A stretch of 64,000 nucleotides of DNA, taken from assembly GCA_028554645.1 (NCBI GenBank), contig JAQOOI010000018.1, positions 992,001 to 1,056,000 on the forward strand. Direction: 5' to 3'. Below, in pieces: positions 47,075 through 57,170 of this stretch (position 1 is the stretch's first letter; each line of letters opens with the position of its first letter). The notes beneath the pieces are model-generated. The model was not told the DNA's origin and did not search any database. It saw only the letters and a program-made list of their open reading frames with translations. The stretch is from Omphalotus guepiniiformis. Its lineage: Eukaryota > Basidiomycota > Agaricomycetes > Agaricales > Omphalotaceae. Both the position numbers and the translations under genes were made by a program.

Positions 47075-50000
47075 AGGCACGATGTCCCCATCGTCCTAAC
47101 TTCACTGCTAAGGCCTCAGTTGGCATTTTCTTTTGATCTACTACTTCGGTATAGGTATTGTGTTTAGGCATTGGTCGAAATAATGATGTCGGGAATGAGG
47201 AAATAGGTATTTCGAGTTTACGAAGTCGAGGTTTATTGGGAAATTTTTTGTGGAAATCCTCAATCGCTTCCTTCGCATTTGTTAGATTCGCTAACGGCTC
47301 CCATGTCTGCTCGTGTCGCGAATATCCTTTCCAGTGCACTTTGTATCCAAATTTTCCTCCCCTGTATTTTCCTGAGTCTACGATCTTTTCTACTTCAAAC
47401 TCCGGTTCTTTTCCTTCTATCACAGGCGGGGGTCGATCGTTCTTGGGTTGTTCCGGAAATTGCGGCTCGTGATATGGAGTAAGCAGTACTTCGTTAAACA
47501 CAGGATGGATCCGTTTCCAGGTTTTTGGTATCTTAAGACGATAGGATGTGGTGCCTACTTTTTCTACGACTTCGAATGGGCCAAATCTTTTATCATCCAG
47601 TTTTTTCATTGGACGATCGGACGTTAGATTTGTTGCTTCAAGCCAAACTTTGTCTTTTGGCTTGTATTCTATTGACGCTGTCCGCTTCTTGTCGTAATGT
47701 CGTGCCATGTCTGCTTTTGCCTTCGTCAATGCCAATCCTACTTCTTCTCTGATCTTCTTCATTGATTCCGCAAATTCCTGTGCCGTTGGGTTTGATGACT
47801 TCTTAACCGGAGCTGTTCCTTTATACGGATGTCTTCCCATATCCGCAAAGAATGGAGACACTTTTGTAGCTGAGTGTACTCTATCATTCAATACGAATTC
47901 CGCTGTTGGCAACCACTCGTGCCAGTCATTCTGATGCTGATTAATGAAAATCCTGAGATAATGTTCTATCTCTTGGTTTATTCGTTCAGTTTGACCATTA
48001 CTCTGTGGATGGTACGCCGTTGTGAAACTACCCTGAATTCCCAATAGTTGGTAAAGTTCCTTCATGAATTTAGAGTGATATTGTGGACCTCTATCATGAA
48101 TGATTTTTCGTGGTAATCCGTGTATTGGAAAGATCCTGTCTCTATAGATCCGGGCCATTCCTTCCGACGTTAATGACATATGCGTGGGAACTAAGCGTGC
48201 CCGCTTTGTGAAATGATCTACGGTTACGCTTATTGCATTAAATCCGCCAGCTTCCGGTAGTTCGCCAATTAAGTCCGTTCCGATTGTCTGCCATGGTCCA
48301 TCCGGAATCTCATTCGGTACCAGAGTTCCAGTTGGTTTAGTTCGATGACTTTTAGTAGCCTGACATTTTTCGCAACCCTTAACGTACTTCCGTACATCTT
48401 GAGTGATTCCTGGCCACCAATAGTTCCTTGTTACCAACTCCATGGTTTTAAATTGTCCCGGATGTCCCGCAAGAACTGAGTCATGATGAATGCCAATGAT
48501 CTTTCCTCGTAACCTATTGTCAATAGGTACGTAGATTCGATCTTGCCATGTGACTATTCCTTCTGATGACTCGACCCAACCCTGATCTTTTCCTTCTAAA
48601 GCCTTATTGACTAGATTATCCCGTACTTTTGACTTCTTTTTGATAAGATCTAAGATCTCATCTTCGGGCATTTCTAGTTTATTGATCGAAAAAAGTTCCG
48701 GCTTCAGAAGTACTACGTTCGCATTGTCATTTTCCCCCGTCTCATGATTGGCCATCCTGGACAATGCATCAGGCTTCCCCATTGACTTTCCAGGTTTATG
48801 GATCAAGGTAAAATCGTATTCTGATAATTCCGTTATCCATCGGGCTTGTCGGCGGTTCAACTTCTGGGGCTTCTTGAAATACTGCAGATTTTGATGATCT
48901 GTGTAAATCTCAAAGGATTCTGCTGCTCCCATTAGGTATTGTCGCCAATCTGCAAGGGAATCCATGATAGCCATCATTTCCTTATCGTAGATCTCATAAT
49001 TACGTTCCGTTTCATTAAGAGATCTCGACCTAAAGGCGATTGGCCACCATTTACCGTCTATTTTTTGTGATAGCACGGCTCCATTTGCATAATCCGATGA
49101 ATCCGCTTCTACACGGAATTGTCCCTGATCCCTGGGTATGGTCAAAACTACTTCCTCGGCAATTCTACTCTTGAGTTCTTCAAATGCCTGCAGTTGTAGC
49201 TCTGTCCATTCCCATTTCGTGTTCCCGGTAAGTGAAGACAATGGTTTGGCTATTTGACTAAACCCTCGAATGAATCGTCGGTAAAAGTTGCAGAAACCCA
49301 AGAAAGATTGTACTTCTTTCTTGTTTCCCGGCACTTTCCAATCTTTTACCGCCTTAACTTTCTTCGGGTCCATGCGTACTTGTCCGTTTCCCACAAAAAC
49401 TCCCAGATACTCAACGACATCTGTTTCGAATTCACATTTCTCGGGTCTCAGATATAGTTTATGTTCTCGTAATATATCTAATACCCTTTTTACAATTGAT
49501 CGATGTTCTTCGATTGTATCCGTGAATACTAAAATGTCGTCTAAGTATACCATGACATGACCTTCGTTAATCAAGTCTCTCAATATGTGATTCATGAAAG
49601 CTTGAAAGGTCGCGGGAGAATTTGTGAGTCCAAAAAACATAACCGTTGGCTCAAAGAGTCCCCGATTAGTTCTAAAGGCCGCCTTCCATTCATCACCGTC
49701 CTTGATCCGGATATTGTTATATCCCCATCGGACATCCATTTTAGAAAAGACCTTGGAATCTTTTAGTTTATCAATGAGTTCCTGAATGAGCGGCAACGGA
49801 TATTTGTTCTTTATCGTTGCTTCATTCAGTTTCCGATAATCCTGGACTGGTCGAAGTTTCCCGTCCTTCTTTTTAACGAAGAAGAATGGTGACGCCATAG
49901 GTGACTTCGACGTTCTGATTCGTCCAGATTTCAGGTTTTCCTTGATGAACTCATCCAATACTATTTGTTCCGCAGGGTTTAATGGATATACTTTGCAATC

Positions 50001-51164
50001 AACCGGTGTGAAGTCCGGCTTTAATTCGATCGCATGGTCCCAGGGTCTACGTTCCGGTAGATTTTGGAAATCGGCTTCGTCAAAGACATCTTTGTACTCA
50101 TTGACATACTTGTCTGCCTTTGACTCTGTCTTTTTTCCTTTTCCAAAAGTCATACTCCGGAGATATCCGTCCCAGTTCAGGTAAAACAACCTGTCGCCTT
50201 CTTCGAGTTCTTGGATCTCAGCCTCAGATTCGGGTTTTAGATAAAACGGAATATAGCCGCACTTCTTTGGACACCGGTCAAAGTTCAAGATTGAGTCATT
50301 CCAATCTATGTTTGGATTATGACGTCTTAACCAGTCTAGTCCTAAGAAAATGTCCGTTTTTCCTAAATTGGTAACAGCAAGTTCAATGCGTTCCGCATGA
50401 TCTCCTATTGCCAATCTGACTTCCACGAATCCTTCGATTGAACCATCTTCGTTTAAGGTACCATCTGCATTATATACTGGCATCCTGATTGGTAGTTTCT
50501 TGACAGTTAAGCCGTGCTTCTCTACGAATTCTTTGTTTACGCAAGAACCCGTGGCTCCACTATCAAGTAATGCCGATGTCTCAATTTGTTTGCCACTTTC
50601 TATGTCTTCGATTGTGACCGACAATTTGAGATCTCGTCCCTTAGTACCTTTCACGAAGCGTAGAGACTTTTTGAGCGTCTTTACGGCTGATACGGCTTCG
50701 CTAATATCCAATGACCTGATTTGGGCAACCGTTGCTTCCGATGCTTCCCTGGCCCGACAGGTTGGCATCCACGTTCTCAAGATTCCCACCGCTCGTTCTG
50801 ACTCATCCTCTCTTACTCTCTGCGCTATCCATTCTGGTGAATTCGGCGGATATCTCTCTCTCACAGGTTTTGAATCGGTCTTTGTAGATGCTGACGCAAA
50901 TTTATTCTCAGGGTGCGTAAATACAAAATGAAATTTGCTATCTATGTGATCTACACTAGATTGTTCCGATTCTGACTCAGAAGGACCTGTAATCACTTCT
51001 GAGTCTTGACAAAACCCGTGTCCGACTTCAACCAGTTTAGAAACCAGCTCGGTGGCTGTTCCTCCTTCTTCTCTTCCTCTGTCACATTTATCTGCCGCAC
51101 TCTCTGTTCCTTCTTCAATGGGCAATCTCGGGACATGTGTCCCTTGACTCCGCAATTGAAACAT
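47073..51164 (-). CDS. Chromovirus Pol: protease, RT, RNase H, integrase, chromodomain
   Basis: Open for 1363 codons. The protease has ALLDSGATGSCVN. The RT has DVRWGYNNIRI and VMVYLDDILVF. RNase H has RVEADSSDYANGAVLSQK and EIYTDHQNLQYF. The integrase has the HHCC finger (HHDSVLAGHPGQF, then CEKCQ) and the core TDLIGELP, IIHDRGPQYHSKF and HPQSNGQTERINQEIE. The C-terminus carries a GPFEVVEKVG segment and then a chromodomain, EVEKIVDSGKYRGGKFGYKV followed by WKGYSRHEQTWEP, expected to steer integration to marked chromatin. The frame is -1 relative to gag and overlaps it by 171 bp, so expression probably needs a -1 frameshift; the true first residue of Pol is unknown. It stops 11 bp before the 3' LTR. 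Confidence 0.95.
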   Translation of the reverse strand: MFQLRSQGTHVPRLPIEEGTESAADKCDRGREEGGTATELVSKLVEVGHGFCQDSEVITGPSESESEQSSVDHIDSKFHFVFTHPENKFASASTKTDSKPVRERYPPNSPEWIAQRVREDESERAVGILRTWMPTCRAREASEATVAQIRSLDISEAVSAVKTLKKSLRFVKGTKGRDLKLSVTIEDIESGKQIETSALLDSGATGSCVNKEFVEKHGLTVKKLPIRMPVYNADGTLNEDGSIEGFVEVRLAIGDHAERIELAVTNLGKTDIFLGLDWLRRHNPNIDWNDSILNFDRCPKKCGYIPFYLKPESEAEIQELEEGDRLFYLNWDGYLRSMTFGKGKKTESKADKYVNEYKDVFDEADFQNLPERRPWDHAIELKPDFTPVDCKVYPLNPAEQIVLDEFIKENLKSGRIRTSKSPMASPFFFVKKKDGKLRPVQDYRKLNEATIKNKYPLPLIQELIDKLKDSKVFSKMDVRWGYNNIRIKDGDEWKAAFRTNRGLFEPTVMFFGLTNSPATFQAFMNHILRDLINEGHVMVYLDDILVFTDTIEEHRSIVKRVLDILREHKLYLRPEKCEFETDVVEYLGVFVGNGQVRMDPKKVKAVKDWKVPGNKKEVQSFLGFCNFYRRFIRGFSQIAKPLSSLTGNTKWEWTELQLQAFEELKSRIAEEVVLTIPRDQGQFRVEADSSDYANGAVLSQKIDGKWWPIAFRSRSLNETERNYEIYDKEMMAIMDSLADWRQYLMGAAESFEIYTDHQNLQYFKKPQKLNRRQARWITELSEYDFTLIHKPGKSMGKPDALSRMANHETGENDNANVVLLKPELFSINKLEMPEDEILDLIKKKSKVRDNLVNKALEGKDQGWVESSEGIVTWQDRIYVPIDNRLRGKIIGIHHDSVLAGHPGQFKTMELVTRNYWWPGITQDVRKYVKGCEKCQATKSHRTKPTGTLVPNEIPDGPWQTIGTDLIGELPEAGGFNAISVTVDHFTKRARLVPTHMSLTSEGMARIYRDRIFPIHGLPRKIIHDRGPQYHSKFMKELYQLLGIQGSFTTAYHPQSNGQTERINQEIEHYLRIFINQHQNDWHEWLPTAEFVLNDRVHSATKVSPFFADMGRHPYKGTAPVKKSSNPTAQEFAESMKKIREEVGLALTKAKADMARHYDKKRTASIEYKPKDKVWLEATNLTSDRPMKKLDDKRFGPFEVVEKVGTTSYRLKIPKTWKRIHPVFNEVLLTPYHEPQFPEQPKNDRPPPVIEGKEPEFEVEKIVDSGKYRGGKFGYKVHWKGYSRHEQTWEPLANLTNAKEAIEDFHKKFPNKPRLRKLEIPISSFPTSLFRPMPKHNTYTEVVDQKKMPTEALAVKLGRWGHRA

Positions 51165-51883
51165 AACCCGGTCTTTCGGGCTACATCCAGATCCATGGGT
51201 TTACCTATGCCCCCAAAGGTTGTTCCTGTGGCGTCTTTTCGGTCGCCACCACGTGCCGCGTTCTGCGGGCTTGTTTCTCTTGGCACAAAGGCCGCTCGGT
51301 TCTGTCCGAGATGCTTTCGCATCTCCTGACGCCTGCGCCATAAGTGATCAATCTTGATCACTTTATCTTTCCACGTTGCATAGTCTACCGGCAACGCATC
51401 TTGTGAGTAGATTGCATCAATAATCTTGTCATTGACGCCCTTCTCGATAATTCTGACTACGTAAGGATCGTCCTTCTTGTAGTCAGCCTCGGTCAACAGT
51501 ATTTCCAACTGCTGGAAATACTCCTCGGCCGTTCCAGTGCCCTGTCTGAGCACTTCGATTTTCTCTTGGGCTGCTCGCTGCAAACCCGAATCCAAGAACG
51601 CGGTGTTCAAATCTTGTTTGAACTCAGCCCACGTCTTTTTCCATTTCTCTTCTTCTTCGTTGTAATGGGTCTCGTAATAATTTTGAACCCATCCGTCTGT
51701 GTTCTTGCCATTCATGTAAGAAATAGCAACATCTATTCTCTCGTCATCAGAGTTGATGTTGTTTTTCTTATCACGAATGAACATGAACAACCTTCTTCGC
51801 CATATCTTGAATTCACCTTTAGCTCCGGTGAAATTCTCAGGCTTGTTCAAAAGGGATCTTCCTTTTTGCGATTCGTCGGACAT
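50993..51883 (-). CDS. Chromovirus Gag
   Basis: 296 residues starting MSDESQKGRSLLNKPENFTG. The capsid-like region has FKIWRRRLFMFI, WVQNYYETHYN and FKQDLNTAFLD, typical of Ty3/Gypsy Gag. The C-terminal zinc knuckle is CFNCGVKGHMSRDC (C-x2-C-x4-H-x4-C). Forms the particle and binds the element RNA. The last 171 bp overlap pol in another frame. Confidence 0.92.
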   Translation of the reverse strand: MSDESQKGRSLLNKPENFTGAKGEFKIWRRRLFMFIRDKKNNINSDDERIDVAISYMNGKNTDGWVQNYYETHYNEEEEKWKKTWAEFKQDLNTAFLDSGLQRAAQEKIEVLRQGTGTAEEYFQQLEILLTEADYKKDDPYVVRIIEKGVNDKIIDAIYSQDALPVDYATWKDKVIKIDHLWRRRQEMRKHLGQNRAAFVPRETSPQNAARGGDRKDATGTTFGGIGKPMDLDVARKTGLCFNCGVKGHMSRDCPLKKEQRVRQINVTEEEKKEEQPPSWFLNWLKSDTGFVKTQK

Positions 51884-52437
51884 TCTGATCGGTGATGGAG
51901 GTCGGGTGGAATATGGGGATGATGTAAGGGATCTGTATGGAGGTGTGGTAGGTGATGCGGGATTCGAATTGAAAAGGTCGTCAAGGTCGTTTGAAAACCA
52001 AGACGTGGTGATTTGTTCAAAGTCGTACCGTCAGTAACCTCACGAAGAGATTTCGGGTACTTGTTTGAATAGGAATGATGATATTTGGTTCTAAAACCAC
52101 ACTCTTCTTGATAGTTCAACTGGGCCCTCCTTTCTAGGATTGGAGCGACGTCCCCAGCACAAAGACCCGTCTCCGAAGATCAGGAATCGATGTCTTATGT
52201 CTGCCAGTACACAGTCGGACTCAACGTTACTGTTTTGTACTATAGGCGACGTGAACTGGACTGAGTGTAGTTTTCTAACCGAACAGAAACTCGGTATCAA
52301 AGGCAAATGCCCAAGGAAAAAGGTTTTTAGCGTATGAAGGTCGGGATTCACTTACAAGTCGTAAAACGACGTGCAAGGGCAAGCTTGATGAAAATGGTAT
52401 GTGAAGTCGGGTGAGTTTGTTTGAAGCTTCGATCTTA
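51884..52437 (-). other. 5' untranslated leader of the chromovirus
   Basis: 554 bp between the 5' LTR and the gag start. No gene. It contains the primer site at its LTR edge and probably the packaging signals. Confidence 0.7.
52425..52435 (-). promoter_or_regulatory. Primer-binding site of self-priming type
   Basis: AGATCGAAGCT on the element strand, 2 nt inside the 5' LTR, is exactly complementary to AGCTTCGATCT inside the LTR (52578-52588). No usual tRNA 3'-end match was seen. Confidence 0.7.
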
Positions 52438-52903
52438 TGTTAGCGACCCGAGTTATTACTCAAGTAACTTCACACAGAATCTAACTTCTTACAAAGAAGA
52501 TAAGAAGACGAAGCAAGAGAGATAGAATTGAGAAGAGGGAATAGCTAAGTACAGGTTTAACTCGAGGAGATTAAACTAGATCGAAGCTAAAGAAGTATTC
52601 TACAAAAGAAGTGTTCTTATATACGTAAATAATACCCTAAACCCTGGGTTGTAACCCTTGACTAATTAACGTGTGTATACCATGATTTATTCATGAGTTA
52701 CGATCGCCTCAGGATATACATGTTGTGATCTCGATCGCCTGGTGTTCTGTGCGTGTCTAAGATCATTGTGCTGTCTACATGCGTAATTAATATAACCCTA
52801 GATCTGAGTAATACGATACTATCTACTGATAATAAAAGTGTCTATATGTACAAACAGTTGATAAGATAAGATGAAAAAGAAAAAGAATACATTGTTCGTA
52901 ACA
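52438..52903 (-). repeat. 5' LTR of the chromovirus
   Basis: 466 bp, same length as the 3' LTR. Contains a TATATAAG box (52616-52623) and, about 28 nt further, the predicted RNA start near 52588. Confidence 0.95.
52616..52623 (-). promoter_or_regulatory. TATA box of the chromovirus LTR
   Basis: TATATAAG on the minus strand, 28-35 nt upstream of the 11-nt self-priming match, the normal distance for a TATA-directed start. Confidence 0.65.
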
Positions 52904-52908
52904 GGCGC
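52904..52908. repeat. Target-site duplication, right copy
   Basis: GGCGC, matching 46591-46595. Confidence 0.9.
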
Positions 52909-53626
52909 CTTTGATGTCATGAAAGGCCTTCAATCCTGAGAGCCAGTTCGAGATGGTCTTGCCCGACACCGATCCTTTGTGTTCTCCTACGAAGGCAGCT
53001 ATGAGCATCTTGTCTGCGGGCATACGGTCGTCCTCCAAAATTTTGAATTTGTCGCAGAACTGGTTGAAGCGAAGGAGGCCTGCCGCATAGCACGTCTTGG
53101 TTGTATTAACTGTCGCGCCTAATATTGCGGAGGCGGCCAAGCTCGTAATTTCGCTTGGCCACTTTCGGGCTAGTTGTTCGGCTTGTCGAAGGGAGAAAGG
53201 GGTTTGCCAGTCTTGCAAGCGATAGTGCGCGCGCACCGTTGGTCTGAGTGCGGAAGGAAGGAGTTCAGAACCCTTTCGAGGTTTTCTATTTGACTGATGG
53301 GACGGCGGAACGTCCAAATGTTGGGTCGCTTGGTTTGGCTGTGATGATGATGAGGTCCGAAGCTGCTTTGAGAGGAGCGAAGTTTGAGGCGAGATTCTTG
53401 AGTTGCGAGATGAAGTGGGCCTTACTGAAAGCCATCTATTACTGGTATGAGTTGCTAAATTTACGGGAACAGAAGTTGGAACATGCAAATGAGATGGGGA
53501 AGGGCGCGGTTCTCCCCCACTCGAGCCAACACTTGTTGGCTGGACCGTGAGGAATCCTTTAAACATATCTGAGGATCGACCGGAGCTCTTCCGGCAAGGT
53601 GAATGACATGAGAAGTTTGTCGCCAT
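52904..53626 (-). pseudogene. Tyrosine recombinase, N-terminal part (split by Gypsy insertion)
   Basis: Starts near 53626 (MATNFSCHSPCRKSS) with a Ser/Pro-rich leader that overlaps the 3' end of the RNase H frame by about 68 bp. The core-binding domain follows: PFSLRQAEQLARKW, TCYAAGLLRFNQFCDKFKIL, MLIAAFVGEHKG and TISNWLSGLKAFHDIKGA. The Gypsy LTR interrupts it there; the frame resumes at 46595. A separate start or frameshift from the RT-RNase H frame is needed. Confidence 0.85.
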
Positions 53627-55773
53627 GCAGGCCCATACTCCCGCGCGAGATGGGGTCTGCAGGGTTCTTTTCGGATTCGATATACTCGAGCGTGGTGGAA
53701 ATGTGGAGTGAATTTAGTACTGCGAAGGTTCGCCGGATGGAGAAATTGATCCAGGTGTTCGGGCTGCGACGTTTTGTTACTGCTCCGATCGTACCTTGAT
53801 TATCCGAACGGATAAGGATGTGTATGTCATGGAAGCCCAGATCAGCTAGGAAGTATATTGCGAGCTCAACCGCTAGAGTTTCTAGCCAACAGATATCTCG
53901 ACCCGGTATTTTCCACTCCGGGTGCAAGCGAAACGCTGCCCATTGGCGACCTATGATGATTCCGATCCCCCATTCCGTTGAGGCATCTACAAAAATGCCC
54001 AAGTCCTGAACTGGGCCTTTGAACAAGAGTGGTCGCGTGTAGTCCGGGACCTGAAGGGTTCTGCTCCACCACTTCATGTCCTCAATGAGGATGCGCGAGG
54101 GATAACGTCGTATGAGGCGGTTGCCTTCGAAATGGTTAGTTACGCCGGGAAATCAACATGTAACGAATTACCTTTAAAAGTCGCCATGAAATTCGAAATA
54201 GACGGTAGACGCGTCCGACCTTCCTCGTAGACGAAGGTGCAATGGCAAAGGATTCCATGCAACGTTTCGAGAATATCCAGGCTGCATCTGTTCCGTTCAT
54301 AAGCGTCGATAAATCCGTTAACCCTCGCTAGGTATTTCAGGTGTTTCTGTTCCGGCAGTGAGACCCGCTTCTCTGGGAGATCCCATAGGAATCCGATGAA
54401 AGTCGTTCTGAAGAGGAATTCATCATCTCCCTTCGTGGGATGCCACGGGACTTGAAGATCTTCGACCCGTCGCATCATTTCGGGCTTATCGTATGCGTAT
54501 GAGGGAGGACCCTCCGAGGTGGGGTATCTGAGCGCTTTAAAGTCATCCTCGTATTTCATGACTGGTCCGACGTTCTCGGCGTGCCAGATATCGACTGTTG
54601 CGTTAGCTATCATGCCTGCATTGCTGCTGGCTGAAGCTGCCCCAAAAGGTACGCAGTGGTCCACATAAAAGGAACCATCGTCACCCTGCACTACTAAGAA
54701 CGGCTTGTGGTCTGGCAGCGCCGGGCATGTCCTGTGGAATTTTTCAATATCCACGGTACATGCTTGCGTCCCTGGAGGTGCCGTCGCAATCTACACAGAT
54801 CGTCAGCGTTACGTTCGATTGCCTAACGCATGTACGGTTTCAAGGAAAGAAAGTCTGGCACTCGGCCCAAATTGCCACGTAAGGGCAGAACAATTCGCGC
54901 TGCCACGTAAGGGCCGAACGAGTTACGAGCCACGTAAGGGCTGGACGAATTACAAGCCACGTAAGGGCTGAGCGCAAGCCACGTCAGGGCACGAAAATAG
55001 AGCCACGTAAGGGCCAAACGAAATTTCAACCACGTAAGGGTCAATGACACCACGTCAGGGTGAACGAATCAAATAGAAGTAGTCCCGTCAGGACGCAAAA
55101 CCCATGAGAATGGGTAGAAGGTAAGGCTAACAGATTATTGAGCTACACACTCGGGCGAGAAGCACTCACTATTTCAGCCACCTTGGCCGCTGTGTCAAAT
55201 CTAGTTGGGAAATCTTCTTTCTGGATATAAGAGTTCACTGATGCCTGGTCCCCGACACCTTTCGACAGGTGGCGGCAAACCCGAAATTTTGGTGGTAGGT
55301 TAGGGCCTTGGTCCTGCTCCGCCACTATAAGCGGCGAAGCGAAAAAAGGGCCACGCATGATGTCTTCGACGACATCCTTCGTGTAGGGGCCCGTAAATCG
55401 ACCCGACGTCAATTCTTCGCTGATATATTTTCTGATTACCTCCACATGCGTCGTACACGATGGATGGTTAGGAATGATTACAGTCTGATCTAGTTTGGGC
55501 ATTGCTCCGAGGGGAAAACCCTTGCGAAGGTTACGGGCGAGGAGGTTATATTGCGAGGTGAGGTTGTGTCGTGCTAGTGCCGACTCAAAAGCGTCTGCGT
55601 TGTATGGTGTGACAATACGTTGGTACAATTCATCATGGATCAGGTTATGAATGATGGGGGAAGGGCGAGCGTGAATGATATCTGAGAAGTCGTGGTATGC
55701 TAATGGTTTGGGTTTGGCCACGGAAGTGAAGTCGTCAAATGTCGGCTGGTTTCCGCTGACATATCCAGTCGAA
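53559..55773 (-). CDS. DIRS-type reverse transcriptase and RNase H
   Basis: Three exons: about 55773-55170, 54790-54172 and 54124-53559. The frame is open further upstream to 56366, but recognisable sequence starts near STGYVSGNQPTFDDF, where it overlaps gag. RT blocks: KFRVCRHLSKGV, ACTVDIEKFHRTCP (first Asp), HCVPFGAASASSNAG and VMKYEDDFKAL (YxDD). RNase H blocks: LGIFVDASTEWGIGI, WLETLAVELAIYFLADLG, LIRSDNQGTIGA and SEKNPADPISRG, all catalytic acids present. Intron 1 (54791-55169) has GTGAGT/TAG ends and holds a minisatellite. Intron 2 (54125-54171, 47 bp) has GTAATT, a CTAAC branch and CGAAG. It looks functional apart from the split recombinase downstream. Confidence 0.88.
54875..55060. 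repeat. Interspersed minisatellite CCACGTAAGGGC inside RT intron
   Basis: Eight copies of CCACGT(A/C)AGGG, spaced 20-28 bp, with variable spacers such as AACGAATTACAAG. They are confined to the first intron of the RT gene. Confidence 0.9.
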
Positions 55774-57156
55774 TGCTCGATGAGTCCCAGATCCACAGAA
55801 GGTACAGACGTGTTCACGTTCGCATTTCTCGCATCGTCCTTCTCCTTTCTTGGTCGAATAGATGTTGTATGCGATACAGATGGGTCGATCTGTGGTGGGG
55901 GTGAAAGGGTTGAATCCTTTGCGCACAGCCCACTTCGTCGGCTTCGAGGAAGGATGGGAGGACAACTGGTGTCCACGCTCGCCGCAGATGAGGCAACACG
56001 GGGGCGAGCTGTTTCGAGCGTCCCGCGTGCCCTTCTGAAAGGGATGGAAACGGCTGGATTCCCCCCGCTCATTCCATTTACCTTTGTCCGAGCTCTTACC
56101 CTTCCTATCTTCCTCGGCCCGTATGGTCCGCATCTCCTCACGCATCTTTTTCGCAAAATCCTCGTCGTACTCTTGTCGCCTCTCGCATGCCATCCATGCC
56201 TGGTAGTACGTCTCCAAATCGAAGTTGTAATGACGTGATTCGTGCTCTCTTCGCAGTTTGCTCTCGGCCGGTTTCCAGTACTTGTAGAGTTTTGCCCTAT
56301 CTGCCTGTTTGATGAAGAAATCGAAGTGCTTGAGTGCAAAGGAGCCGAAATGACCTTCTTCACCATCCTCGTCGCGCTCTATTTCAAACCTAGTGAAGTT
56401 CTGCGCCGCCTCGATGAATTCCGGGAATTCTTGGAGTCCTTCAAAGTCTAGATCGTCGGATACGATCCCTAGATCCTTACAGATTTGCGCTATGTCCAAA
56501 GTGATGATCTTCTTCTCCTGCGTCGGTTGGTTCAACGGTCGAGAAGTCTTGGTTGGTAACTCCATCGAATTATCTGTTAAGTAAAGTAGGTTTTTGGTAG
56601 TGAATAGGCCCAGCGGAAGGCGATGATAATTAGCAGTCACAAAAAGTTCCGGGTGGAATTCCGCTTCCACGGGAACGCCTCGGACTCGATCGATCCCGTC
56701 GACCCTGCGCGCATATACCCGTGCTCGCGCCGTCGAAATGCCTCCGGTTGATGTGCTGGTTGATGCCGCTCCTGCTGCCGTGGTCGCCTGTGCTCTTCCT
56801 TCCTTCTCCTCATCATTCTTCTTGTGCATCCACGTCAGCCACTTTGTTGGAATAAATTTCTCCAGACGTTCGTAGAGAGGTTTCGTCCTTCTAATGTCGT
56901 CGTATTCCTCTGAAGTAACTGTGATGAGGGAAGCCGTGGACGACGCCGCCGAGAGAGCTGGATCTCTAATTCTGTCCACACGTCGCTGCCGTTTAGCTTC
57001 ATTACTCGCCATAATAGCCATATTATTCTCCAATCTCTTTTCAATGGAAAGGCTCTTGAAAGCCTGCGTGATTTCTGGTGTCGTATGAGTCTTGTGAGCC
57101 CTGTCACCCGTGTTGAAGGAAGAACCCCTTCGGACTAAAGACATTGATACGGCCAT
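55735..57156 (-). CDS. Gag-like protein of the Ngaro-like element
   Basis: 473 residues beginning MAVSMSLVRRGSSFNTG. The N-terminal half is charged and helical (RLENNMAIMASNEAKRQRR). A conserved-looking middle runs from LGIVSDDLDFEGLQEFPEF to HFDFFIKQADRAKLYKYW and YYQAWMACERRQEYDEDFAKK. The C-terminus has Cys/His clusters, CCLICGERGHQLSSH and CEKCEREHVCTFCGSGTH, probably zinc-binding nucleic-acid knuckles. It is the first gene after the A1 repeat; the downstream RT frame overlaps its end in another frame. Confidence 0.8.
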   Translation of the reverse strand: MAVSMSLVRRGSSFNTGDRAHKTHTTPEITQAFKSLSIEKRLENNMAIMASNEAKRQRRVDRIRDPALSAASSTASLITVTSEEYDDIRRTKPLYERLEKFIPTKWLTWMHKKNDEEKEGRAQATTAAGAASTSTSTGGISTARARVYARRVDGIDRVRGVPVEAEFHPELFVTANYHRLPLGLFTTKNLLYLTDNSMELPTKTSRPLNQPTQEKKIITLDIAQICKDLGIVSDDLDFEGLQEFPEFIEAAQNFTRFEIERDEDGEEGHFGSFALKHFDFFIKQADRAKLYKYWKPAESKLRREHESRHYNFDLETYYQAWMACERRQEYDEDFAKKMREEMRTIRAEEDRKGKSSDKGKWNERGESSRFHPFQKGTRDARNSSPPCCLICGERGHQLSSHPSSKPTKWAVRKGFNPFTPTTDRPICIAYNIYSTKKGEGRCEKCEREHVCTFCGSGTHRAFDWICQRKPADI

Positions 57157-57170
57157 TGTACTAGGCGATA

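Larger units (their letters stand above)
46596..52903 (-). mobile_element. Ty3/Gypsy chromovirus LTR retrotransposon, full length
   Basis: 6308 bp with 466-bp LTRs at both ends (TGTTA...TAACA), a 5-bp target duplication, gag, a pol frame with C-terminal chromodomain, a purine tract at the 3' LTR and a self-priming type primer site. No interruption of either frame is visible. The LTRs appear identical, so insertion is recent. Confidence 0.95.

Noticed and set aside
54875..55060. CRISPR-like array (repeated CCACGTAAGGGC with spacers)
   Set aside because: Repeats are only 10-12 bp, spacing is irregular, the genome is eukaryotic and the array lies in an intron; it is a minisatellite.
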